A DNA stretch of 37,786 nt from an uncultured Pelagibacteraceae bacterium. GTDB lineage: Bacteria > Pseudomonadota > Alphaproteobacteria > Pelagibacterales > Pelagibacteraceae. The translations under genes and the position numbers were made by a program. The notes under the pieces were generated by a model, which searched no databases, was not told where the DNA came from, and saw only the letters and a list, made by a program, of their open reading frames with translations. This document shows, one piece after another, positions 8,231 to 15,732 of the stretch. Numbering within the stretch: the first letter of the stretch is position 1; every line of letters begins with the position of its first letter. The stretch covers positions 1 to 37,786 of the forward strand of contig CABZSV010000007.1 of NCBI GenBank assembly GCA_902528575.1, given 5' to 3'.

Positions 8231-9690
8231 TAAAATAATTTATCTAAAACTTTTGCTGAAGAGAGAACACCTGGAACTCCAGCCCCTGGATGTGTACCTG
8301 CACCAACAAAGTACAAACCATCATATATTTCAGATTTATTATGAAATCTAAAGTATGCGGATTGAGTAAATTTAGGTTGAATTGAAAACCCTGATCCAAA
8401 TTTTGTATTTAACTCTTTTTCAAAGTAATCAGGTGTTAGATAAAAGTCCTCGACTATATTATTCTTAAGATCCGGCATTAAGTCTTTTTCCATTTTTTCA
8501 ATTACAAGATTTTTCATTTTCTCACCTTCAGTTTCCCAATTTATTTTTGACTGATTGTTAGGAACAGGCACTAACACGTAAAAACAATCATTTCCTTCCG
8601 GGGCCATAGTTTTATCAGTCGCTGTAGGTCTGTGAAGATAATAGCTAATATCGTTATTTAATTTTTTCTTATCAAATATATCATCAAGATGTTCTTTATA
8701 CTTGTTTCCAAACTTTATTGTGTGATGTTCAACATTCTCATAAATTTTTTTTGTTCCAAAATAGTAAACAAATAAACCCATAGAATATTCCATTCGATTT
8801 TTTTTCCAATTAAACAACATGGAATTCTCGTTGCTTTTGCTTAACATTTTCTCATAAAATGCAGGTGGATCTGCATTACAAACAACATTATCTGCACCAA
8901 TTTCATTGTTATTATTTAATTTCACACCACTTATTTTATTATTTTTTGATATAATTTCTGTTACTTCACTGTTTTTTATTATTTCAATACCAACCTCATT
9001 CATTAATTTTTCAAAACCTTTAATTATATTTCCTGTTCCTCCAACTGAATAATGTATTCCCCACTTTTTTTCTAAATAAAGAATTAATCCATAAATAGAG
9101 GTGGTGGTAAAAGGATTTCCCCCAACTAGTAAAGGATGCATGCTAAGCATTCTTCTTAATTTTTCATTTTTTATATAAGATGAAACAAGTGAGTAAACTG
9201 ATTTATAACTTTTAAGTTTTAATAAGGCAGGCAATTGTTGCATCATTACGAAGGGTTTATCAAATGGTACATCTGCAAGTTCTAAAAAACCTTTATCAAA
9301 TATTTTTTTTGTAAAGTTAACTAATTTTTCATATCCATTTACATCTTCTTTGTTAATCTTCTCAATTTGGTCTTTCATCTCTATTTCGTCGCCTGAATAG
9401 TTAAATTTAGTTTTGTCCTCAAAAATAAACTGGTACCAAATTTTAAGTGGAGTTAGTTCTATATAATTTTTTGGATCTTTATTGAATAACTCGAACAATT
9501 CATTAATTAAGTAGGGTGCAGTAATTACTGTTGGTCCAGCATCATATATAAATCCGTTTTTTTTAAAAACTCTTGCTCTTCCACCTAGGTCTGGATGTTT
9601 TTCTATTAATTTTACGTTATGTCCTTTTGCCTTAAGTCTTAGCGCTGCTGCGATCCCACCAAATCCTGATCCAATGACTATAGAGTTCAT
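8230..9690 (-). CDS. crtI: Phytoene desaturase
   Basis: CrtI is an FAD enzyme that desaturates phytoene to lycopene. The 486-residue protein starts with the FAD-binding fold IVIGSGFGGIAAALRLKAKG and GGRARVFKKNGFIYDAGP. It ends with the diagnostic CrtI C-terminal motif YFVGAGTHPGAGVPGVLSSAK. The length is typical. It is the first carotenoid gene and lies 39 bp downstream of the ATP synthase b subunit gene on the same strand. It either continues that transcript or starts from a weak promoter in the gap. Confidence 0.96.
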   Translation of the reverse strand: MNSIVIGSGFGGIAAALRLKAKGHNVKLIEKHPDLGGRARVFKKNGFIYDAGPTVITAPYLINELFELFNKDPKNYIELTPLKIWYQFIFEDKTKFNYSGDEIEMKDQIEKINKEDVNGYEKLVNFTKKIFDKGFLELADVPFDKPFVMMQQLPALLKLKSYKSVYSLVSSYIKNEKLRRMLSMHPLLVGGNPFTTTSIYGLILYLEKKWGIHYSVGGTGNIIKGFEKLMNEVGIEIIKNSEVTEIISKNNKISGVKLNNNNEIGADNVVCNADPPAFYEKMLSKSNENSMLFNWKKNRMEYSMGLFVYYFGTKKIYENVEHHTIKFGNKYKEHLDDIFDKKKLNNDISYYLHRPTATDKTMAPEGNDCFYVLVPVPNNQSKINWETEGEKMKNLVIEKMEKDLMPDLKNNIVEDFYLTPDYFEKELNTKFGSGFSIQPKFTQSAYFRFHNKSEIYDGLYFVGAGTHPGAGVPGVLSSAKVLDKLF

Positions 9691-9729
9691 TTTAATAATT
9701 TATAGCTTTTTTGAAAAATTGTAAGTGTA
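9691..9729 (-). promoter_or_regulatory. Gap between atpF and crtI with a possible weak promoter
   Basis: At 39 bp this is the largest gap in the 15-gene minus-strand run. A TATAAA hexamer (9704-9699) lies 8 bases before the crtI ATG. I see no good -35 at the right distance; the best is CACTTA at 17 bp. No hairpin followed by a T run is evident, so termination before crtI is not supported. If the hexamer is used, the crtI message would be nearly leaderless, like the proposed ccrM message. Confidence 0.25.
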
Positions 9730-10227
9730 TTATGAGTTAATTTTTTTTAACTCTGCTTTAGTTTCATCTAAATTTTTTTGAAACATAGCATCTAATTTTG
9801 ACTTGTCTACAGATGTAGTTATTATTTTTTTAACAGAGTCCACGGCAATCTTTATTGATGCGTCCTTAATTTCTTTTAAAGCTGCTTCTTTCATCTGACT
9901 TATTTTATTTTCAGCTAAATTTTTTTTAATTTCTGATGATTTATGAAACTTATCATTCATCTCAATTATTAATCTATCCGCATCTTTTTTGGCGTTCTCA
10001 AGAATTTCGTTGCTAACAGACTGAGCTGTATCTAATTTTTTTTGTGAGTTATCTAATAGTGTTTTTGCCTCGGTTCTTAATTTTTCACTTTCATCAATTT
10101 CATTTTTAATGTCAGATATCATTTTATCTAACATTTCAGAAATTTTTTGAGGAATTTTAAGGTAAATTAACGCTCCAAAAAAAATAATAAATGATATGGC
10201 TACCCAAAATGTTGCATCAATTGCCAT
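9730..10227 (-). CDS. atpF: ATP synthase F0 subunit b
   Basis: Subunit b is part of the peripheral stalk that holds F1 against the F0 rotor ring. One N-terminal membrane helix (ATFWVAISFIIFFGALIYL) is followed by a long charged helix rich in Lys and Glu, ending KAELKKINS. The frame is open to 10263, but the ATG at 10227 is preferred. It begins MAIDATFWVAIS as in related b subunits, and a GGAG at 10240-10237 sits 9 bases upstream. This gives 165 residues. The start overlaps the end of the b' gene by 11 bp. Confidence 0.93.
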   Translation of the reverse strand: MAIDATFWVAISFIIFFGALIYLKIPQKISEMLDKMISDIKNEIDESEKLRTEAKTLLDNSQKKLDTAQSVSNEILENAKKDADRLIIEMNDKFHKSSEIKKNLAENKISQMKEAALKEIKDASIKIAVDSVKKIITTSVDKSKLDAMFQKNLDETKAELKKINS

Positions 10228-10807
10228 AGTATTTATCTCCATTTCTTTTAGATAGATCGTCAACTATTGCAGATATACTACTATTATTTACTTCAGCTCC
10301 AATTAGTTTTTGCAACAACTCAGATGATGTCTCAATAGCAATTTTATTTATTTTATCTGGTGCATTTTTTCTTAATGCATCTATTTCTTTTTCAGCCCCA
10401 GCAATTTCATTATCAATTTGCTTATCAAGCACTTCTCTTTTTGCACCAATGTCTTTTAGTGCTTTTTCTCTTGCTTGATTGAAAATACTATTAGCCTCAA
10501 GTTTGCTTTTAGATATAATTTCATCGTATTCTTTTAGTTTTGCATTACTATCTTCTCTTTGTTTCTCAGCAGCCTCAATATTTTCTAATATTTGAGATTT
10601 TCTCGATTCTAAGTTGTTACTAATTTTTGGTAGTATTAGTTTAGATAAAACTAAATACATAATACCAAAAGTAAGTATTAGCCAAAAAATTTGAGAAACC
10701 CAAAACTCTGGATTTAATTGAGGCATACCTCCGCTTTCAGCTGCAAAAGCTTCTTTAATAAAAAAGAAGCTAAAAAATATTGACTGAAAATATATTTTTT
10801 TAACCAT
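10217..10807 (-). CDS. ATP synthase F0 subunit b' (second b-type subunit)
   Basis: Alphaproteobacteria and phototrophs carry two diverged b subunits; this is the b' copy. It has a hydrophobic N-terminus ending EAFAAESGG, then a membrane helix (VSQIFWLILTFGIMYLVLSKL) and a long coiled-coil stalk. I prefer the ATG at 10807 (MVKKIYF, 196 residues). It lies just past the atpE stop, while the upstream ATG at 10822 would overlap atpE by 11 bp. The leading hydrophobic stretch could be a cleaved signal, which is inference. Confidence 0.92.
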   Translation of the reverse strand: MVKKIYFQSIFFSFFFIKEAFAAESGGMPQLNPEFWVSQIFWLILTFGIMYLVLSKLILPKISNNLESRKSQILENIEAAEKQREDSNAKLKEYDEIISKSKLEANSIFNQAREKALKDIGAKREVLDKQIDNEIAGAEKEIDALRKNAPDKINKIAIETSSELLQKLIGAEVNNSSISAIVDDLSKRNGDKYYGN

Positions 10808-10811
10808 CAAT

Positions 10812-11039
10812 TTAAAACGCAAAAAGAATGATTAACGCAACTACTAATCCGAATAATCCTGTAGCTTCTGCAAGTGCGAAACCTAAAAGCAAGTTAGGAA
10901 ATTGTTTTTGTGCTGCAGATGGATTTCTCATTGCACCAGACAAATAATTTCCAAAAATTATTCCGATACCAACACCGGCTCCAGCTAAAGCAATTGCTGC
11001 TAAACCTGCTCCGATCATTTTTGCTGCTTCTAATTCCAT
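10812..11039 (-). CDS. atpE: ATP synthase F0 subunit c (rotor ring)
   Basis: This is a 75-residue hairpin of two membrane helices joined by the polar loop (R38-N39-P40, then AAQKQFPN). The ion-binding glutamate is E58 (FALAEATGLFGL). The residue after it is alanine rather than serine, so the ring looks proton-type and not sodium-type; this is inference. The glycine-rich first helix (GAGVGIGIIFG) fits tight ring packing. A strong Shine-Dalgarno precedes it, as expected for a subunit made in many copies. Confidence 0.98.
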   Translation of the reverse strand: MELEAAKMIGAGLAAIALAGAGVGIGIIFGNYLSGAMRNPSAAQKQFPNLLLGFALAEATGLFGLVVALIILFAF

Positions 11040-11044
11040 TATAT

Positions 11045-11050
11045 CCTCCT
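11045..11050 (-). promoter_or_regulatory. Strong Shine-Dalgarno of atpE
   Basis: AGGAGG lies 5 bases before the atpE ATG. It is the best ribosome binding site I noticed in a window where most genes show none or a weak one. It fits the need to make subunit c in large excess over other F0 subunits from a shared transcript. Confidence 0.85.
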
Positions 11051-11056
11051 CTGTTA

Positions 11057-11791
11057 TTAATGGTGTAAATTTAATGCATCATTTAAATAGATGCAGGTTA
11101 AGATTGCAAAAACATAAGCTTGAAGAAAAGCAACTAAGATCTCCAAACCAGTTAACGCAACCGAAAAACTTAGTGGAAGCCACCCACCAACTATTCCAAG
11201 GCTAATTACAAAGCCTCCGAAAACTTTCATCATTGTATGACCAGCCATCATATTGGCAAATAATCTAACTGATAAACTTATAGGTCTACTTAAATAAGAA
11301 ATAATTTCTATAACAACAATTAAAGGGAGTAATACTGCGGGCACTCCACTTGGAACAAATAATTTTAAATACCCAAATCCATGTTTAATAAACCCAATAA
11401 CAGTCACTCCAATAAATATAAATGCTGCGAGCACAAATGTTACGATGATATGACTGGTTACAGTGAAAGTATAAGGTATCATTCCAAACATGTTACAAAA
11501 TAGAACAAACATGAATAGAGAAAATATAAATGCAAAGTATGGTTTAGCTTTTGATCCAGCTGTATCACTAATCATTTTGGATACAAAGGTGTAGCTAAGT
11601 TCTGCCAATAATTGAATTTTGTTTGGTAGAATTGAATTTTTTTTTGATCCTAAATTAAAGATCAATAAAATAGATACAGTGCTTAAAATCATAAACAAAC
11701 TTGCGTTCGTAAATGATATGTCGAATGCTCCAACTTTAATTTCAGGTCCAATTCTATAAACGTCGAATTGGGACATAGGATTTGCTGCCAT
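11057..11791 (-). CDS. atpB: ATP synthase F0 subunit a
   Basis: Subunit a carries the two half-channels for proton flow next to the c ring. The 244-residue protein has five or more membrane segments and the essential arginine R176 in ISLSVRLFANMMAGH. It ends with the conserved helix LQAYVFAILTCIYLNDALNLHH. It lies 9 bp after atpI and 17 bp before atpE, in the standard order atpI-atpB-atpE-b'-b. The F1 genes are not in this window, as is usual for alphaproteobacteria, where F0 and F1 operons are separate. Confidence 0.97.
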   Translation of the reverse strand: MAANPMSQFDVYRIGPEIKVGAFDISFTNASLFMILSTVSILLIFNLGSKKNSILPNKIQLLAELSYTFVSKMISDTAGSKAKPYFAFIFSLFMFVLFCNMFGMIPYTFTVTSHIIVTFVLAAFIFIGVTVIGFIKHGFGYLKLFVPSGVPAVLLPLIVVIEIISYLSRPISLSVRLFANMMAGHTMMKVFGGFVISLGIVGGWLPLSFSVALTGLEILVAFLQAYVFAILTCIYLNDALNLHH

Positions 11792-11800
11792 AATATTTAT

Positions 11801-12077
11801 TTATTTCTGCATTTTTTTTGCGGATCTAATCACATTGGTTATTCCTGCAACTACACCAACAAAAAAAAATATTAATATAAACCAGGGTTTAGTACCAAAG
11901 GTCTTGTCAAAAATAAACCCAATAATTGTCCCCACAGCCACTGCAGAAACAAGTTCTGTGCTCAATTTGAATGCAGTTCCTATAGGTGAGGGGTCATTCT
12001 TCTTGTTGTAGAGATTTTTTCTTTGAAATCTTGCTTTTTGCAATCTCTAAGCGAGTTTTGAAAGGGTCTTTTGGCAT
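11801..12077 (-). CDS. atpI: AtpI, ATP synthase assembly protein; apparent frameshift near the N-terminus
   Basis: AtpI is a small membrane protein linked to c-ring assembly. The body has two hydrophobic helices (ELVSAVAVGTIIGFIFDKTFG and PWFILIFFFVGVVAGITNVIR). The uninterrupted frame reaches only to a TTG at 12043 (80 residues). An ATG at 12077, 9 bp after the smc stop, begins MPKDPFKTRLEIAKSKISKK, a plausible AtpI N-terminus, but in another frame. Removing one base from the six-base run at 12015-12020 fuses the two into about 91 residues. Either the TTG start is used or the gene is frameshifted. Confidence 0.85.
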
Positions 12078-12086
12078 TTATGTAGT

Positions 12087-14660
12087 TTAAGCAACCATAC
12101 TCTCTGCTTTTTGTAAATCAACAGCCACAAGCTGACTAATTCCTTTTTGAGGCATCGTCACCCCATATAGTCTGTTCATTTTTGACATGGTTAAAGCATG
12201 ATGAGTTACAATTATGAATTTGGTGTTGGTGATTTTAATCAGTTCCTCAAGTAAACTACAAAATCGTGTTACGTTAGCATCGTCAAGCGGTGCATCAACC
12301 TCATCCAATACACATATAGGTGAAGGGTTTGTTAAAAATACTGCAAAGATTAATGAGAGGGCAGTCAAAGCTTGCTCACCTCCAGATAACAAAGTTATAG
12401 ATTGAAGTCTTTTTCCCGGAGGACTAACCAACATTTCTAAACCTGCTTCAAGTGGATCATCAGAGTCTACCAATTCTAGTTTGGCATTTCCACCATTGAA
12501 AAGTTTTGTATAAACTTCATTAAATTTTCTATTAACTTTTTCAAAAGCTTCAATCAATCTTTCTCTTCCTTTTTGATTAAGTTCATTAATACTATCTTTA
12601 AGTTTTACGATAGCAGTAACAAGATCGGCACGATCCTGTTCCATTTTTTTTATCTCTTCTTCATATTTACTTGTTTCTTCATCTGCTTTTAAATTTACGG
12701 ATCCTAATTTTTCTCTTTCTTGTTTTTTCTTGTCCAATGCATCTTCCTGATCAACTGGATTTGGAAGCTCTTCTACTCCGTTTAAATTTGAATTTTCTAA
12801 AATATTATCTTCATTCAAATTTAGCTCAGAACTAATTCTATCAAGCAGATCATTTTTCCTTTTTTGCAGACCTTCAATTGTAGCTCCTGAGCTTGCTTTT
12901 CTTTCTCTGATTTGAATTGATTGTTCTTGAATTTCATTTAATTGTGTTCTTAACATTTCAATTTTTTGATCTGTTTCATCTATAATCGCTTCATTATCAA
13001 TTTTTTCTTTATCTGAAATTCTTAAATTTTCTGAAATTTGACCTTTTCTCTCTGCCTGTGCTCTAGGTTGATTTTCTAAATCACTTAATTGTTTTGATAA
13101 TTTTTCTTTTCTTTGTGTTAGTTCATTAACCATTTTTTCTGAGTTAGTTAATAAATTTTTCCAACTTTCAATTTCCGTTTCGATGGTTTTAATTCTTTCA
13201 TTTCTTTTTATAGACTCATTTTTAATTGATTGATTTTTACTATATGCATCGGCATATTTTTCTTGGAGTAATTTTATATTTTCTGATTTTTCGCTAACTC
13301 CTAATAACTCACTTCTAGATCTCTCATTTTTTAAATCATTTAAAAAACTATCTAGCTCCATATTACATCTATCTAGAAGAGTTACTGCTTGATTTATTTC
13401 ATTACTATCTATTAATTCTTTTACCCTTGATATAGTGTTTTTTACATTTCTTATTGGACCAACACTTATATTTACAGTTTCTTCTGCTAAACTGTTTACA
13501 ACTTCATCAACAGCTTTTTGTTCTTCTTTAAGTTTATTTTTTGCACTTTCTAACTCTTCATTAGATAATTTTTCTGTTTCAAAATACTTCGAGTCTGTCT
13601 CAATTAATTCAGTTTTTTCTTCCTTCAATCTTTTTTCATTTGAGTTAGCGTCTATGATTATCCCTTTTTCTCTCGTGATATCATCATCAAGTGTTTGAAT
13701 TGATTTTTTGATGCTTTCTATCTCATCTTGAATTCTTGTATTTTCCTCATCTAAACTTTGAAGTTCTAAATTAAGTCTTTGTATCCTTGATAAATTTTCA
13801 ATATTTTTCTCTCTCAATGGATTTACTTTATCTGTAAAAGTTTTAATTGAGTTTTCTAATTCAGATATTTTGTTATTAAATCCTTCTACTTCTCCTTCTG
13901 CCTCAGTATTAATTTCATTTTCTATTCTAATTTCTTTATCTATTTCTAATAATTTTAAATAATACAAACCTGCCTCAATTTTTTTAATTTGATCTGAAAT
14001 TAGTTTGTATTTTGTTGCCTCTTCAGCTTGTTTTTGAAGATTTGCTAATTGTTTTTCTTGCTGTCTTCTTAATTCATCTGCTCTTTTTAAATTATTCTCA
14101 GCCGCACCTAATCTTAATTCAGCCTCATGTCTTCTAACGTGTAAACCTGATATTCCTGCAGCTTCTTCTAAAATAGCCCTTCTATCTGTTGGTTTCGCAG
14201 TTACTAATGCACCTATTCTTCCTTGGCTAATCATAGATGGAGAGTGTGCACCAGTCGAAAGATCTGCAAAAAACATTTGCGCATCTCTTGCTCTTACTTC
14301 TTTATCATTAATGTAAAATTTAGATCCTTTATCTTTTTCTATTTTTCTTCTAACTTGTATTTGCTCCAACTCGCGGTATTGTATTGGACCTTCTTTATCT
14401 TTGTTTTCAACTTCAATAGATACTTCTGCAATATTTTTTGATGCTTTATTGGATGTTCCTGAAAATATAACATCCTCCATACCAGATCCACGCATACTTT
14501 TTGCCGAGGTTTCTCCCATTACCCATCTTAAAGATTCTACAATGTTAGATTTTCCACAACCGTTGGGACCCACTATACCTGTAAGACCATCCTCAATTAA
14601 GAAGTGGGTTTTTTCAGCAAAAGATTTAAATCCGTTTAATTGGATTTTTTTAAACTCCAT
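12087..14660 (-). CDS. smc: Chromosome partition protein SMC, short and lacking a recognisable hinge
   Basis: SMC is the ATPase of bacterial condensin. The head motifs are complete: Walker A GPNGCGKS (31-38), signature LLSGGEQ (757-763) and Walker B PICVLDEVDAPLDD (781-794). The N-terminal start MEFKKIQLNGFKSF is canonical. Coiled coil runs from about 175 to 390 and 455 to 690. At 857 residues it is some 300 shorter than typical SMCs. I see no hinge-like glycine-rich domain between the coils, only a short helical stretch (about 395-455). It is not obviously truncated, because both heads are intact. It lies 8 bp after the dsbA-like gene and 9 bp before the atpI ATG. Confidence 0.93.
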   Translation of the reverse strand: MEFKKIQLNGFKSFAEKTHFLIEDGLTGIVGPNGCGKSNIVESLRWVMGETSAKSMRGSGMEDVIFSGTSNKASKNIAEVSIEVENKDKEGPIQYRELEQIQVRRKIEKDKGSKFYINDKEVRARDAQMFFADLSTGAHSPSMISQGRIGALVTAKPTDRRAILEEAAGISGLHVRRHEAELRLGAAENNLKRADELRRQQEKQLANLQKQAEEATKYKLISDQIKKIEAGLYYLKLLEIDKEIRIENEINTEAEGEVEGFNNKISELENSIKTFTDKVNPLREKNIENLSRIQRLNLELQSLDEENTRIQDEIESIKKSIQTLDDDITREKGIIIDANSNEKRLKEEKTELIETDSKYFETEKLSNEELESAKNKLKEEQKAVDEVVNSLAEETVNISVGPIRNVKNTISRVKELIDSNEINQAVTLLDRCNMELDSFLNDLKNERSRSELLGVSEKSENIKLLQEKYADAYSKNQSIKNESIKRNERIKTIETEIESWKNLLTNSEKMVNELTQRKEKLSKQLSDLENQPRAQAERKGQISENLRISDKEKIDNEAIIDETDQKIEMLRTQLNEIQEQSIQIRERKASSGATIEGLQKRKNDLLDRISSELNLNEDNILENSNLNGVEELPNPVDQEDALDKKKQEREKLGSVNLKADEETSKYEEEIKKMEQDRADLVTAIVKLKDSINELNQKGRERLIEAFEKVNRKFNEVYTKLFNGGNAKLELVDSDDPLEAGLEMLVSPPGKRLQSITLLSGGEQALTALSLIFAVFLTNPSPICVLDEVDAPLDDANVTRFCSLLEELIKITNTKFIIVTHHALTMSKMNRLYGVTMPQKGISQLVAVDLQKAESMVA

Positions 14661-14668
14661 GCATTAAC

Positions 14669-15247
14669 TTATATCAGTTTTTCTAATGCTTTTTTTAAAT
14701 TTTTATAAGTTAGAGATTTTTCAAATTTTTTGTTGTTGATAATTATCGTAGGAGTTGAGTTCACTTTGAAGTTTTTCGTACCATCGATTCGATCATTTAA
14801 AACAAAATCCTCAATTTCTTTATTGTTTACACAAGTATCGAAATCAATACTAAAACCTTCATTTTTCAAAAATTTTTGGAGATTTTTATTTGCCTCCTGT
14901 ATCGAACTTCCTTTGACCCATTTCTGTTGATTTGCATACAGGCTTTCCAAAATATCAGAGTTTCCATCATTTTTACATTGAGCAACTTTTGATGCATTGA
15001 AGGCCGCAATATCCAATGGAAAATGTCTAAATTCAATCTTAGCGATTCCAGTATCAAGAAATTCTTTTTTAAGTTCAGGGAAAACATTTTTGTGAAAATT
15101 AGCACAATGACTACATGTCAATGACTCAAAAGCTATAATAGTTATTTTTGCATCTTTGTTACCAACAGTTATCCTTTTAATTTCCTCAGCTTGGACATTT
15201 AAGACTGTGGTAAAAAATAATAATATTAAGAATATAATTTTTTTCAT
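14669..15247 (-). CDS. DsbA-family periplasmic thiol-disulfide oxidoreductase
   Basis: The 192-residue protein has a signal peptide (hydrophobic stretch to VQA, likely cut after residue 20). A thioredoxin fold follows with active-site CSHC (C45, C48) and the loop proline P166 (VNSTPTIII). The layout matches DsbA-like proteins of the thioredoxin_4 type, which introduce disulfides in exported proteins. Extra cysteines occur near residues 91 and 139. It overlaps the dciA end by 4 bp and precedes smc by 8 bp, so it is part of the same transcription unit. The specific partner or substrate is unknown. Confidence 0.9.
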   Translation of the reverse strand: MKKIIFLILLFFTTVLNVQAEEIKRITVGNKDAKITIIAFESLTCSHCANFHKNVFPELKKEFLDTGIAKIEFRHFPLDIAAFNASKVAQCKNDGNSDILESLYANQQKWVKGSSIQEANKNLQKFLKNEGFSIDFDTCVNNKEIEDFVLNDRIDGTKNFKVNSTPTIIINNKKFEKSLTYKNLKKALEKLI

Positions 15248-15732
15248 TTCTCTTTAAAAACCCTGGTTAACTCTGTTAATGATTTTTTTATTTTTTCGTT
15301 TTTAACATCTTTAATTTTATCTTGATATTTACTAATTGCCACATTTTTAACTTTTGTGTCAATTGAGTCCGTCATTTCATGTTCATCATCAAAACTTATA
15401 AATTTAAGCTTTTCAACAACAGAATAGCCAAAAAAGTTATTCATTTTATTTAAAATATCTTTCTTCGAATATTCTACGTCAACTTCATGTCCTCGCTTAA
15501 CCATAACCACCAGGGTGCTAACACCAAATTTATTTGAGTTTTTAAATGTTTTTGGATAGCAAATTTTAAATAATTCACTTCCAACTAAATATTTCCAATT
15601 GCTCAGTGTTTCTGAATATACATGACCTTTTTTATTAATTATTTTTTTGACATTTTTTGGCAAAGTGTCTTTGAAAGATCTTAATCCTTGAATGCTAGCG
15701 TTTCTCTGCTTAGTATTATTTTTAGATTGCAT
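15244..15732 (-). CDS. dciA: DUF721 protein, DciA-like (replicative helicase loader/operator)
   Basis: The 162-residue protein shows the DUF721 pattern: a basic N-terminus (LRSFKDTLPKNVKKI), then SNWKYLVGSELFKICYPKTF and a hydrophobic strand STLVVMVKRGHEVDVEYSK. Next comes the helix ILNKMNNFFGYSVVEKLKF. Family members of the DciA type load or operate DnaB in bacteria that lack DnaC; the assignment here rests on this pattern. The acidic/basic C-terminus is variable. Its ATG is immediately adjacent to the mutY ATG on the other strand. It heads the 15-gene minus-strand run. Confidence 0.82.
   Translation of the reverse strand: MQSKNNTKQRNASIQGLRSFKDTLPKNVKKIINKKGHVYSETLSNWKYLVGSELFKICYPKTFKNSNKFGVSTLVVMVKRGHEVDVEYSKKDILNKMNNFFGYSVVEKLKFISFDDEHEMTDSIDTKVKNVAISKYQDKIKDVKNEKIKKSLTELTRVFKEK

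Noticed and set aside
5390..9690. Carotenoid genes as a recently acquired island
   Set aside because: Base composition and codon style match the neighbours, there are no repeats, tRNA or integrase at the edges, and the overlaps with ispH are tight.
10812..11039. Sodium-type c ring
   Set aside because: The residue after E58 is alanine, not the serine used by sodium-binding rings.
12087..14660. smc as a truncated pseudogene
   Set aside because: Both terminal head motifs are intact in one frame and the start and stop fit the neighbours, so internal shortening is more likely than decay.
13435..14667. Several open frames on plus inside smc
   Set aside because: They are antisense to the smc coiled coil and head and carry only Ser/Phe-rich sequence.
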